Below, in pieces: positions 1 through 12,300 of a stretch of 64,000 bases of DNA. The stretch comes from Gremmenia infestans (taxonomy: Eukaryota > Ascomycota > Leotiomycetes > Helotiales > Hamatocanthoscyphaceae): positions 124,001 to 188,000 of the forward strand of contig JAFEVB010000002.1 of NCBI GenBank assembly GCA_032629725.1, written 5' to 3'. Within the stretch, counting starts at the first letter, position 1. Every line of letters starts with the position of its first letter. The notes beneath the pieces were generated by a model, which did no database searches, was not told the DNA's origin, and saw nothing but the letters and a program-made list of their open reading frames with translations. Both the position numbers and the translations under genes were made by a program.

Positions 1-1996
1 GTTTTCTATAGCTTGTCAATAGGAATTAGGTATAGCTGGAGGAAACATACTTCAACTCGCAAGGACGACCTTTAAATTTCTTGCACGACTGGCACGTAAC
101 TTGGTTATCACTCTTGTTGCTGGCCGCAGACCCAAGGTTTTGTATCTTCGGTGAAGTACTCCGTTCGGTTTGGAATATGTATCCTGCGTCGAGAATGGTC
201 TTCACCACCTTTTGTACTTGAGACTCGTGGATCTCTCTGTCTAGCGATGGAGAGTCTACAATATTAATATGAGAGATGGTCCCGTTTGTGGGAAGATGAG
301 CCTCATGTGGACTTGAATGCCATGAATATTCGGATGCGCTCCTTCCGTTAGGCAGACTGTTTCGTTTCATGTCCTGAGTATGAGTACGATCATTGGACAG
401 ATCAGTACTAATTGCGCTGGACAATGCATTTCGGATCACTTTGGTAAGGGCTTCTTCTGCGGCTGAGACTTCATTCTGCCTTGTAGCCTTACCTTGAGAC
501 TTTGAGTCCCGTTTGGGATTAGGGCTAGGGTCATCATTAATCAAAATTGCTGAATCGGTGTTGCTCGCTGGAGCCAGAACACGTTCCAATGGACACATGT
601 TTCCACCGACCCCGGTTGGGGGCTGAAAAACATCCAAGGGTTGCACCGTGCTAGGATGAGATGGCCCAGGGAGAGGAACCCTATCATCCGGAGGCACACG
701 CTTGGCCTTAAACTTATCCAATTGGGGAAGTATGGGGGCTATAGAAGCTACGGGTGCCATTGCTGGAGATTCCGTGGAAGACAGAACGTCGGGATAAAAA
801 CCTTTCCATTCAGGCTCGGCTCTCCGGAAATTTGCAAAGTTATCATTGGTAGACGGTGCTGTTGCTCTGGGGAGATCTTGGAAAGTTTGTTGAGAAAATA
901 GGTTATCTTGATCGACGTCGAGCGTCGCTTTCTCCCAGAACTCTGCGCTAAGATGCATCAGCGTCATGCTTACGCTGTTGCACGAATCCAGCTTACCGTC
1001 TTATCATGTCATCAGAATCCTCGTCTGTGAGCAATTGATGGCTATGGACTCGCTTCAGATGGCTCCTAAAGTTATCTAGACGTGGCCAAGTCTTCTCCTT
1101 GGATTTGCATCCTGTAACGTGACATCGATACATCTTTGTTGGGACTGACTCCGAGATAGCAGCGGGATGCTTGCTCTTCGTATGTCTATCCAGGTCGTTT
1201 GTCGTACTGAATCCCTCGGTCCGTAGGCATCCTGCAACCGTGCACTTGAAGGGCTTCCTGTGCCGCAAGTCGTGTTTCCTGGGTATAATTAGCTCAATTC
1301 ACACAAACAAGGTCAAGCGCCATACTTTAGTTCAGATTGAGTTTTAACTAGCTTATGGCATGTTGGACAGACCAGACTAGGGATATTAGATCCTGTTGAT
1401 ATTGGAGCAGGAGGAGTCCAAGATTCATTAGTCCTCGAATCACGTTGCTGCACTGAGTCGTTAAATCCGTTGAATGGCTGAAAATTCTCAACATGGCCTG
1501 CTAAGCTTTGGCAGTCCTGGTCTCGTTCCGTAACATCGGCGCTAAGCACTGAGGTATTACCAACACTACGTCTGGTTCCATACCCAGAATCTGAATGTGA
1601 AACTCCAAACTGAACTGATCCTGCATCGGAGGGATTTGGCTGTCGATACTGATTTCCATAGGAAATTGTATTACGATTACCTATTTGTCTTGCATTGACT
1701 TTTTCTTCCGATGCGATCTCTGGGATGACCTTGGGGATCCAAGGCCCATCATTGCCCTCGTACCATTGATAAAGCGGATCCTGAGTTGGACCACGGGGCT
1801 GGCAATCAACAGACAAACCATGTATTCTGGACATATTTGAGGATCCATAGGGACCATCCCCAAATCCATGCGGCTGCAAAATGGGATCCCAAGTATTGGA
1901 TCCTGATGCTGACGGACTCGGCAACGTCCTTGAGCTATTCAGATCAATGTCAATCTCCACTGGCCGTGGTGGGAACTCCAAAGGAGGAGGAGCCAT
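1..1996 (-). CDS. C2H2 zinc-finger protein, 3' part beyond window edge
   Basis: Probable nuclear DNA-binding protein. Four exons join in frame: 1996-1326, 1278-997, 974-51, and an exon starting at 5 that runs off the left edge. The first exon is Ser/Pro/Asn-rich, low-complexity and probably disordered. Its end holds CPTCHK, whose finger is completed across the intron by KHDLRHRKPFKC. Exon 2 has two further fingers of the fungal pattern (FKCTVAGC...DRHTKSKHP and YRCHVTGC...SHLKRVH). Exon 3 is another long disordered stretch ending in CQSCKKFKGRPCELK, again a half finger interrupted by an intron at the same codon position. The finger is therefore split by an intron twice in the same way. ATG 1996 is the first in its frame after an upstream stop; an extra 5' exon cannot be excluded. 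The target is unknown. Confidence 0.75.
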
Positions 1997-4900
1997 GTCC
2001 CTGGATGATCCATATAGCTGGCCCGAGTCTGAAGAGCTTATGGAAGCAAGAGAAGGGTAAAACTAAGATAACCATCAGAAATGGCGAACGTTATTTTCTG
2101 GGGGTCTAGAAGAATTTCATACAGAACGTGAGTGGGATCCATTCCGATAACTCGAATTGCTTGACATTATTTCTGAAATCCATTAGCGGTTGATCCAATA
2201 CTAGCATCGCTAGGGCAATCAAACCAGCACTGTTTCTGGCAAACGCTTGCCGGCAAAAGTCGGACTCAACTAAAGCCTCCAGGCAGTGAAGTTAAGAACA
2301 GCTGCAATCGACCATGAGGGACACGATACTCCACGGGGCGCTGGCCACACGTACTTGGGGCAAAATTAGATGGTGAAGGCAGAGTTTTGGAGGTGTGGGA
2401 AGTCTGGTTCGCAGCAGGGACGAGGCAGACTTGAGGGACTTTATTGCATAGGGCCTGCAGGAGGGTGGTTGGCGCGTGTTGCGATCGGGTAATCTGGTAT
2501 GGGCTTGTGAACAAACAACAAACCGGGCGTCGGTTGCCTCTTTTTGGGCAGCCTGGCCTGGCCTGGTATTGGCTCTTGGGGCCAATTGGATGGGATGAGG
2601 AAAGAAGTGCTACTGGACCTATCCAGTCACGATGTATAGATGTGTAAAGGCGCGAATGGAGAGGAAAGGAGGGAGGAGAGTGAGAGTGAGAGTGAGGCTT
2701 CCGAGAGATGTTGAGGCGGACTAGCGAAGTTTCTAGGCAACACTCCCTCGCTCCTCTCCCCTCACCGGTTGACCAACCTGGAATGAATCTTTTCAACACC
2801 ATATAATACCACCAATATATCCACCACAACAGCATATTGACGCCCAACTGCGTAGTGTGTGAAGTATAAGGACGATGCTTGAGATGGAGAAATCAAGACA
2901 GAACACGTTGACTGGCGTGGCGGTTTGCTTTGTTTGCGGCCCTGACACATTTTTGGGGGCCAAGTTAGGTGCCGTGCCACCTAAGGCAAAAGCTTTTTTA
3001 CTCACGTGATCCGTCACTTCTGTTCTTGCCTTGCCCCCTTTTTGCTTTTGCCTTAGACTAGCTGCAAGCTGGCTTCCATTTTCTCACCTGCTATTCTCCA
3101 TGTCACTTTACTCGATTCTTGTTGCCTCGATAGTTCTGCTTGCTGCCAATACACATACATACTTTGGTCCCGCAAATATCACTCGTATGCATTCGTCGTC
3201 CTTCTACCTTTGAATACTTTCGCGGCTGGAAGTCGTGTACTGCAGATTGCCTCTTGACAGCCGTTAATTCCTTGTAAACCCGTGCTTCGTCTTTTCGCGC
3301 ACATCCAACCTTCCCCCTTTCACATTCAAATGGCTACAGCACCAACGCAGGTTAGGCGGAGTTTCGCTTTAGCTGCCGTATTAGTTGATGGTCAGATCTT
3401 GGTATCGAGATGCGATGCAGCCGATTAGATGCCGGATTCTGCAACGGGAGTCTCCCCGTGCCCGACAGGTACACCGGGCAAGCAGCTTTTAAATATATCT
3501 GTTGACCCTGCCTCGCGATGGACAGGGAAAGCGGCACCAGTTCACAATGTACCAGACAGCGCGGAACACTGGTAGTTGATGATAATAAGTGCCGCTTTCT
3601 CTGTCCAGCACGGGCCTTCTGGAACCCTACATGGAATACGCTTCGTCACGTTCTTTTAACCTATGAAGCATTATCTGCTGCATGGAACCAATGCATCTTC
3701 CCGAACACCCAGTTCTAGGGCCTACAGTTTGACATATTTCGTGTTTGTGTATCTGTCCCATCCCTCTGCACCATCTGAGACTTACTTTTAATCCCTTGAA
3801 ACATATTCGGCATTACTTCGTCGCCTTTCACTCAACATTTACTAAATCCTTAGTGACACACAAAGGCCTTCTATATCATCGTGCTGCTATGGCGCAGTCA
3901 AAGGCTCAGCTACATGGACTCATGTCATCTTCGACTTCAGCCAAATATCTTCTTTGCTCACTGGAAAAGAACCCCCCCCGCCCCCCCACTGTTTGTTTGT
4001 TCCATCCTGTCAGTTGACAGGGAAGCTGGGTCCTTCCATCCACCTAAACAAACCCCGCAGATCCGTCCTATGTAACAGCCGCAATTTTGCCCCATGGATA
4101 CAGGACCCGCCCGAGGTCAGATCGAGTTATACCTATCATCAGATGTTCTAGATACACTCCTTGGGCCATCATCCGATTTATTATGCAAGGCTCTCTAACT
4201 AAAGCTGGGCGCATTAGCCAAGCGTCACACCGTCGGAGTGACAACATCAGTCATACATCATTTCCAGCACCCCGGTTGAATCTCATTGCACGGTTCTTGT
4301 AGCTCAAGATTCAATTGCTGCGATCTCCGCATAGCTCCATGTTTATTATCATATTTCACTTCTGTCAGATGAGAGTCTCGAGATCAGATAATGAAATTTG
4401 GGAAGAGGCTGCCAAAATTGGGTATTTCTAGACTATAACATCCTGGTCTCTGATTTTTGTATTCCCCCCTTTCGCCGCCACCCTCTCTACTCAGCTTCCA
4501 ACTCTTTAATCACCAACAAATTTCCTCCATTTTCGACCCTGTTCACCCCGTTTGATCGCAACTGGCCCGGCTTCCATGTCAACTACTTCCTATGCAAGTC
4601 TTAGTGCTGAGCAACATGGAATTCTGTGGGGAAATTGTTTGTGTTTGGAAACACAAAGCTGCAGAGTATTCTCAAAAGATCGAGCAGGCCAAGGTGTTCA
4701 GGATCTTAACAACGTCAGCCACCAGAAAATATGTATGTGTTGATAACTGGCTTGATGAACATAAGCTATGGACCGATATGATTTGCAGTCGCCAATATGA
4801 TGTTGCCACAGAGCTTACACTTCAAGTCAGATATGGGGGTACGTTTGAAGAATATGTACCGATGCAATCCCCCGAGATCTGCGACTTCGTTTTCACTCAA

Positions 4901-5381
4901 GGCTAGCATATCTTTCAGAATTCTAGTTTGGTATTAACTTTACTCCTCTACATATTTCATCACATCAGAGCCATCGCCACAATTCTTGGACATCCGTCAT
5001 CGCTATCTCCAGTAAGTCAACAACCTGCGATCAAACCAAACTCACACCTTACAGAAAACCCAATACTCACACAAACCAGTTGCCTTGGATCTTGTGCCTT
5101 AGACCCCACATCCCGCACCTCCAAGCTTTCATAACACAACACACCACTCGAATGAATGCTTCTCGAAGCACTACATTGTCAGCTGGATCTTGAGACGTGC
5201 CTCGTCGTACAACACCAGATCCAGACCCAGATCTCACTGTTGAGATCTCACACAAGAGTCCACAACATCAGGTAACCTCCCCAACGGCCGTGATTCGCCC
5301 GAGAGGGTATGCTCTAAACCTAAAACTAACGACTATACTCCACAGGATTAACCACCCCGGAGCTTCCCTCCGCACCATATC
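1997..5381. other. Gene-poor stretch, no supported gene
   Basis: About 3.4 kb with only short open frames lacking recognisable domains. There is a GAGAGT-rich tract near 2675-2695 and a C-rich run at about 3970-3987. The longest plus-strand frame with protein-like composition is 4592-4906 (104 codons, no family seen); I do not call it. Its 3' part contains the probable leader of the small gene at 5382, including a likely 5' UTR intron at 5272-5345 (GTAACC donor, CCACAG acceptor). Confidence 0.5.
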
Positions 5382-5600
5382 ATGTGCGACTTTGAAGATT
5401 TCCAGTTCTCATGCGGGCACGTCGTGAGCCGCCTATTCTCCTATTGCCACTTTGCACGCACAGATCCATATCACCAATGCTTCGGCGTGAAAGCCATCAA
5501 GAACCGCTGGCTCAAGAACGTCCCTTGTCCCGAATGCTCGACAGCGACCGAGCAGATGCAGCACGCTGGCACTGCTCCGTACGAAAGACATGGATTTTAG
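5382..5600 (+). CDS. Small Cys/His-rich protein, probable zinc binder
   Basis: A 72-residue protein starting MCDFEDFQFSCGH. Cys and His residues are regularly placed: CGH near residue 11, YCHFARTDP in the middle, QCFGVK, and a closing CPEC pair. This resembles a family of very small filamentous-fungal proteins in which an MC-(aromatic)-CGH start is followed by CHFAR-D and a terminal CxxC, which suggests a compact zinc-bound fold. No function is known to me. A likely 5' UTR intron ends at 5345, 36 bases before the ATG, supporting transcription on this strand. Function is not assigned. Confidence 0.6.
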   Translation: MCDFEDFQFSCGHVVSRLFSYCHFARTDPYHQCFGVKAIKNRWLKNVPCPECSTATEQMQHAGTAPYERHGF

Positions 5601-6323
5601 TGTAGGGTTGGAAATATGGTGGTGGATTATCTCTCTGGCTGTGTGTTCTTTGTTATCTAATAAGTGTCCGGGTTCGGTAACGTTGCTGTTGTTGTGTTGC
5701 CATGCGGGGTACAGAAACGTCTTCTGCTGCCTTCTGTTATTTGGAAATATGCTGTGGAATGGAACGGAAGTTTATACCCTTGTGCTAGAGATTTTAACGA
5801 TGAATGAATGAAATGATTCAAAATAAAGTTGAAGGAAAACCCCACATTTAGGGAACCAGTGATCCCTATCAGGAATGCGAAAAAAAAACACTCAACTTCC
5901 ATTTCCAGATCTCAAGAGTCAAATTGTAACAAAACGAATAGGAAGCAAGCCGGAACATAGAGTAGCTTACTGGACTCCACCTACCCGTACTACCTGAGGC
6001 TAAATGTCGTGTCACAGAAGGCTGAATCCTTTTCGATCGAGTTACATCTCTCTCCCGTAACACCAAGAGGTCCCCTCCTGCGCGTGCCCTTCAACCCTTC
6101 CACTCACGTTCGTGTTCGGCGATCTAATTCCCCGAGATCCCTTCTCTTCACTTTCCCCGACCCTATCCAATCCCATCACATCACACTACGTACTCGTATG
6201 GTATCCAGCAGCAGCAGCATATGAAAAGAAAACCGGGTCGAATATGGAAACTGGGATTTGGAAATTTGTTTTGGGTATATTTGGTTGGAAGGTAAAGTGG
6301 AAGTGCAAGTGGAAGTGCGTGGT
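5601..6323. other. Intergenic between convergent genes
   Basis: Between the small Cys/His gene (plus) and the Dap1-like gene (minus), so it serves as 3' flank of both. No coding signal is seen beyond short shadows. AAATAAAG near 5821 could act as a 3'-end signal for the plus-strand gene. Confidence 0.4.
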
Positions 6324-6861
6324 TTATTGGTTCGTAGATCCCTCAACAAGGCCCACAACATTATAGCGCTTCGAGAAAAAGGTCATCCAATCATCTAACA
6401 CCTTCTTCTTGTCGTCTTCTAGATCCTGCCATTCGGGCTTTACGTCCTCGGCTTTGGTGGAGGTTAGGGCGAGGGCGCGGGAGGCGTCGTGGCCTGCGAA
6501 TACTATTTTTCACTCACAATTAGCGTTTCTGATGTATTGAAAGTTGAAAGGATAATATAAAGAGGGGCGAAGGGAAAGAGGGGGGGAGGGAAAGTAAAGG
6601 AAAGGAAATGGGGGGGTACCATGATAAGAACCACCTTCAAGATACATCTTGTTGCCCGTTACATCAAAGACCTTTCCCTTGATTGCTACGTAGCATTTTT
6701 CACTCGTGACGCCTATTTTGTATTGATAAGTATTGACGAAATTGGAGAGATGGGAGGGGGGATTATTTACCGTCGCAGGTTGCGAGACTTGAGACGGATA
6801 TTGGGTCGTCCTTTGGGGGCGCGAGGACGACAGGCGTTTTAGGCTCGAATTTGCCAGCCAT
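6324..6861 (-). CDS. DAP1: Membrane-associated progesterone receptor-like heme-binding protein (Dap1 homologue)
   Basis: Cytochrome b5-like heme/steroid-binding protein of the MAPR family. Yeast Dap1 binds heme and supports cytochrome P450 steps of sterol synthesis such as Erg11, so this protein is expected to act in ergosterol synthesis and azole tolerance. Three exons (6861-6771, 6712-6620, 6502-6324) join in frame to 120 residues. Exon 2 gives YVAIKGKVFDVTGNKMY and GGSYH; exon 3 continues with FAGHDASRALA, then PEWQDL and DDWMTFFSKRYNVVG, the conserved MAPR tail. The family length is usual for a Dap1 form without a long N-terminal anchor. Start ATG 6861 is the first of the frame. The second intron has the weak donor GTACCC, fixed by the conserved H-V-F-A-G junction. 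Confidence 0.88.
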
Positions 6862-7175
6862 GTTGGGGTTTGGAGCTGTAGTTGAGGAATGGGTATTGTA
6901 TTGTGTTGTGTTGTATTGTGAAGATATATCTTCGGATGGATGATAGAGGGGTTGCTACATGGGGACTTCATCAGTGTGGGGTATCGGTATCATCAGGGCC
7001 GAAATCAACAGGGATCACTAAAGTAAGAAGGTAGCTTAGTAAGCCGTATTTTTATGAACTTCACAGCTTGCAGCTTCGACAGTCCTGAATAGCTTCAGAA
7101 CTCGGAATTTAAGACTAGACACATTTCTTTTTACGACGTCATATCTATTTCTTTGGGGAGATTGTCTTTCCCAAA

Positions 7176-8568
7176 ATGTTTCCCCCCCGCTCCCACGGCG
7201 CTTTTCGACAAGCTTCGAATCGAGCTTCACAATGCCTGCGCCAGCAACGCCTCGAAGCTATCCGCCGGAACCCAATATCACATCAGATGAGGCAGCAGAG
7301 ATGTCAATCCACCTTTGAACCGCCCAGAAAACCTTCTGCTGTCAAGCTACTGTTCAGGGCCCATCCATTCTCAATGACATTAGCATGTCTTTCGTCAGTT
7401 TCCCAATCGCTGTTCATGCATGAAGCAATGCTAACATATCCACAGAATCTTAGCTGGCGCAACCGGCTTGCTATACGGGAATTACATATACTACAGCTAC
7501 ATAATCGGCGCCTTCCACAAATTCCCGGAGCAGGTAGCAAAACCCATGCGTCGAGCAATCTACTACACAAACTACAGCCTAGATCCCAAAAACGCGCTCA
7601 AATACTACAAAGAAGCTCTACGTGTAGCCGACGAAATTGGATTCGATCCCTTCTCAGATGAGATGATAGGGGTTAAGATCCAAGTGGCGGCGCTATTCGA
7701 GAAAATCGAACAATACGATAAAGCGATCGGAGTACTGGAAATCATCAAGTCCGATAATTTGAAATGGATGGAGGCTCTAGGTGATAAGCCTGGCAATGAG
7801 GCGAAGCGGACGAGGGTATTAAAAAAAACGGTGCAGGTCAGTGTCAAGCTGGGGGATTTGTATGCGTGTCCGTATATATTGGAGACGGAAAAGGCGGAGG
7901 AGAGTCTGGTGTGGGCGGTGCAGACCGTGATGCAAGAGAAGAGGAGGGTGGAGAGTGCGGGCGTGGAAGTTGAGCAGGGGGATTGGCTTTCAGATGAGGA
8001 GCAGGGTGCTGCGTTGGAAAGTAAGTTTTCTCTTCTGATAGTTTTTGCCCTTCGACTAACACGTTTCAGCGCTGGCACATCACTATGAGGAGAAAGACCA
8101 TCATTACCTCGCAGCGCCGTTATTCCTGCAAGCTATAACCTTCTCGCATCCCGTGAACTGTCATACCACAGTCTTGAGTATGCTTTTACCTCCATTTTCG
8201 AGGATCACTTGCTAATATTTATAGTGAACAACCTCTCCATCTCCCTCGCGCAACAACTCCCACCGCCATCCGCCAAAGCAAGCGCCACGCGCACCCAACT
8301 CGTCTCCAACGCCAAGCAATGGGCCGAAAAGGCCATCTCCATAACCGCTGCCATTAAAGATCCCGAACGGACGGAAGAATGCGACGTCTCGTGTGCAGTA
8401 GCTACGCATAACCTGGGAGAGTTTGCCGAGATGTTGGGGGATGTAAAGGAGGCGCGTAAGAGGTTTTTGGAGGCGATGAACTTGGCACAGAAGGTGGGGT
8501 TCAAGGAGGGGGTTGTAAATAGTGGGATGGCGCTGAGGAGGCTTGATGAGAGTGAGAAGAAATCGTAG
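7176..8568 (+). CDS. Mitochondrial inner-membrane TPR protein, Mgr3-like
   Basis: Four exons (7176-7393, 7446-8020, 8070-8177, 8225-8568) join in frame to about 414 residues. The N-terminus is Arg/Gln-rich without acids, like a mitochondrial presequence. It is followed by one hydrophobic segment at about residues 68-95 (LACLSILAGATGLLYG), then helical TPR-like repeats (KNALKYYKEALRVADEIGFDP, YDKAIGVLEIIK, AKQWAEKAISI, EARKRFLEAMNLAQKVGF). This layout matches yeast Mgr3, an adaptor of the inner-membrane i-AAA protease Yme1 that helps deliver unfolded substrates. The function is inferred from architecture and resemblance. The introns are GTCAGT, GTAAGT and GTATGC donors with good YAG acceptors. 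Another mitochondrial TPR protein is the main alternative. Confidence 0.75.
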
Positions 8569-9363
8569 GATCAATACATATGTGATTTGCTAAGACGCCT
8601 GGTGGCTTACATTAAGGCAGTGAAGTTTCGCTGCTATGGTGAATCTGTTGTCTGTTGGTTCTAGGCTTCTTATTCTTTGCTGCTGTTCTGGGCATCCTCT
8701 ACATTGACTACATTTGTCCTTCTCCTTTTCTATTTTTGGCTCATGTATGTCTGGCGCGATAGAAAACATCCCGTAAAACCGATAATGTTTCTCTTATGTC
8801 ATTTGCCAGCGATGCCTTCACTGATAGCCGTATTGCAAAACTAGGTCTTGTAATAACTATGCCTTGAGAGTTCCAGTTGATACATATTATTTTTAGACCC
8901 TCTTTGAAGTCCTGGAGGCCTGTAGCTTGAATACTTTCCAGTGATAGGCATGCACTAAAGGATGGTTTTCCATAGTCCTCTGCCGGGACTAAATCAACTC
9001 TTAAGCTTGAATAGGTGTCCGTGGGAGCATGGAATTTGAATGATGTACCTATGTCGGTAGGTATCATCCTCCCAGGTAGGTATATTTAAATCTCCTTTCG
9101 GATCCGGCTCGGAGCCGAGGAATTCGCAAAAGCGCATAACCGCATCCCACCGACCGACCAATAAAACCCTGAAATCACACGTCGGAACGGAGCTTGGACA
9201 GTATACCGTTATCCGCGAGTCCTGGAATTGGCATGGTTTGATGTTGCTATATAGTACTTCGATTTCTCGGACATTTTGACTCGTGGGTTTCTTTCTCTTC
9301 AATGCCAAGACACGTCGCCATCGTCCGACATAACGGGACCTTCCGCATATAAGTACAAGTACG
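8569..9363. other. Intergenic with a possible uncharacterised minus-strand gene
   Basis: Two overlapping minus-strand open frames, 9308-8994 and 9067-8741, both have protein-like composition and lie in different frames. Together they could be one gene broken by a frameshift or an unrecognised intron. No domain is recognised. The 3' end of this stretch is the ABC transporter promoter. Confidence 0.35.
8741..9308 (-). pseudogene. Uncharacterised candidate gene with a frame change
   Basis: The upstream frame starts at ATG 9308 (MALKRKKPTS) and stays open to 8994. A second frame, open from 9067 to 8741, continues with equally protein-like sequence. The overlap is about 75 bases, and no clean GT-AG intron is visible that would join them. 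Either a frameshift has occurred, or a non-obvious intron bridges from a donor near 9150 to a CATAG acceptor near 9046. No family is recognised, so no function is proposed. The gene would be divergent from the ABC transporter with a tiny gap (9308 to 9364), arguing for a shared promoter if real. Confidence 0.3.
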
Positions 9364-12300
9364 ATGGCTTCAACATGTCAACCACTGAACGACAATGTAT
9401 TTGGTCCTGTTGTCCAAGGATGCCGGTCGGGATTTGATTTTACACTGTTATTTGAGCAAACCATACTTTCAATTGGCCCTGCCGCATTGCTTCTGCTTTC
9501 GACTCCACCAAGACTCCTACGGCTTCTCCAGACAACCCGGAAAACAATTTCAAGCCGCCTACGCTCTTTCAAAGCAGTGAGTATTCTCCAGACCTATATA
9601 TGTTCAAATAATTTAACATCACGTTTTGTGTAGCTGAATGCTCTACTATTAGTCGGTGTCCAGCTCGGCTTGCTGATAGCATGGGCCCCACAACCTCCCA
9701 CTCGAGCAACTGTACCTTCCTCAATTCTTTCTCTTCTGGCTGCCTTAGCCATACTATTCCTCTCGCTACTTGAACACTCGCGAGCAGTCCAACCTTCTTT
9801 TCTAGTCAACGTTTATCTGCTCGTTTCGTTGTCATTTGACGCAGTTCAAACTCGAACGCTATATCTCAGACACGAGAAGGGCACAATACTCGGCCTTTTC
9901 ACAGCCAACATCGCAATCAAGGCAACGTTACTACTTCTAGAGAGCAAAAATAAGCGCAAGTGTCTCAATCCGCCGTACAATTCATACCCACCTGAAGCTA
10001 TAAGTGGAGTCTTTAACCGGAGCTTCTTCTGGTGGCTTAACCCCACACTTGCGGATGGATTTCGGAAGTTATTGACCTTGGACGACCTTTTCAAGACCGA
10101 CAACAACTTACTCTCCAGGCCTTTGCAAGAACGCGCCCGGCATTATTGGGATAAATGTAAGAATTTGTCACCCAGCGCTTCTATTGTTGGGAACCTCAAG
10201 CTTAACCAAATTTAGACCGCACTTCCACGCGATTTGCCTTGCTTTATACCATATTTCAATGCATACGCTTACCATTGGCATACATGGTCTTTCCCCGTCT
10301 ATGTCTAATTGGTTTTAATTACGCCCAGCCATTTCTTATCAGCTCTGCCATTGCTTTCGTCGCTCTGCCGATCGAAGAGCAGAACAAGAGTGTTGGATAT
10401 GGTCTCATTGGAGCCACTGGGCTTATCTACCTTGGCATTGCGGTACATATAGTCTCCTCGACTGCCGTTTAATACTAAGGTCAAGCAGCTTTCGACTACC
10501 AACTACACACACCAAATGTACCGAGCAATGACGACATTCAGAGGCTCCACTGTGTCACTGATCTATGCCAAGACACTTGAGCTACAAGCCGAAGTATACG
10601 ACGAATCGACTGCTCTAACATTGATGAGCACTGACATTGACCGTCTTTCAACTAGCTTACAGGCAGCTTGTGAGATATGGGCGAGAGCTATTGAACTGTC
10701 AATTGGATTGTGGCTTCTGGAAAGACAGCTGGGTTGGGTCTGTGTGGCCCCCTTATTCATTGTAGCTGGTGAGTTCCATGACAGTTCCGTAAGTCCACTC
10801 GTTCTTACTCGTAATATCAGGGTCAATCTTTTTTTCTAGCAAAGTCGCTACACGCGTGGGCCCAAGACAAAGGGAATGGATGAAAGGTATCCAGCGCCGT
10901 GTCGGCATGACTTCTTCGATGCTAGGGTCGATGAAGAGTGTCAAGATGATGGGAATCTCCGACAATCTATCTGAGAGCCTCCAAAAGCAGCGAATGTTTG
11001 AATTGGAATTGTCCAAGAAGTTTAGAGTGATGGGACTGTGGAGATTACTTTTATGTGAGTAGAGCCGCTGTCTTGGTCGCTCGACGATAACTGAGATATT
11101 AGCGTTTATACCTCCACTACTGGCACCCCTATCTTGTTTCATTATCTTTGCCATCAAAGCAACAGTGAACGGTTCGGATCGTCTTACCGCGGGTGAAACA
11201 TTTTCGTCATTAGCTATTATTTCGCTTCTTACCTCTCCTGCTTCAGACTTCCTGCAGTCTTTGCCTCAAATTGGAATGGCCACTGGCTGTCTAGATAGGA
11301 TTCAGGTCTTCCTGCTTTCTAATCCTCGGATAGACGATAGATTATCTTTGGATTTGTCTAACACGGAGTCTAACACGGAAGAGGTTATCTCTAAAGAACA
11401 GGGAAACGCGTTCGAGCTCAAAACCCTACCATCCGAAGTGTCAACTTCGCCGGCGATGATTGTTCAAGACCTATATGTTCGACCATCTGAGAAGTCACCA
11501 GTCGCCTTGCATGGCCTCAGCTTTCGCGTCAGCAAAGGATCTCTAGCCATGATTGTGGGAATAGTTGGTTCAGGGAAGTCGACCCTTCTAAGATCGATCA
11601 TTGGGGAACTTAGATGCGAAAATGGATCCATTAGTGTTTCCAGCAAACGTGTTGCCTACTGCTCTCAATCACCATGGCTCCCAAATGCCACCGTCAGGCA
11701 GATTGTCTGTGGGGTCCCTGAAGCTTCGTGCGAGGATGCACTGTGGTACAAGACTGTTCTTCATGCTTGTGCCTTTGATGAAGATGTAGCAAAGTTACCA
11801 GGTCTTGATGATACACTTATTGGAAGTCGAGGTGTGACATTAAGCGGTGGCCAAAAACAGCGATTAGTCAGTGAAAGTTCCTTGATGTGAAGATATCCGC
11901 TAACCCTGCACATGCCCTAGCAAGAGCAGTCTACGCCAGGCGCGACGTGAATATTCTTGACGACGTGCTAAGTGCAATTGACGCGAAAACCGAACGGCTT
12001 GTTGTTGACCGACTTCTTGGAAAGACTGGGCTCTTCAAAAAGCTTGGATCTACTGTAGTATTAGCCACCCACGCCGGTCAGTTATTGCAAACAAAAGAAA
12101 GAGAGATAAGTCGACTAACACCATTTTATAGTTCGACATCTGCCGCTTTCTGATCAGATTATTGTTCTAGGTGCTGATGGCAAAATTGCTGAACAAGGAA
12201 GCTTTAAGCAATTAAGATCAAAAGATGGCTTTGTCAACAAAATCATCCTTCAGCCGGAACTCCTCCAGTCAAAAGAAAATCAGAGGATTTCGGCCAGCGC

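Noticed and set aside
3970..3987. Poly-C runs here and near 14856 and 63976
   Set aside because: Plain homopolymer tracts, common in fungal intergenic DNA and prone to sequencing error.
4592..4906. 104-residue plus-strand frame with fairly protein-like composition
   Set aside because: No recognisable domain, no intron or leader signals, and it lies in a stretch otherwise free of genes.
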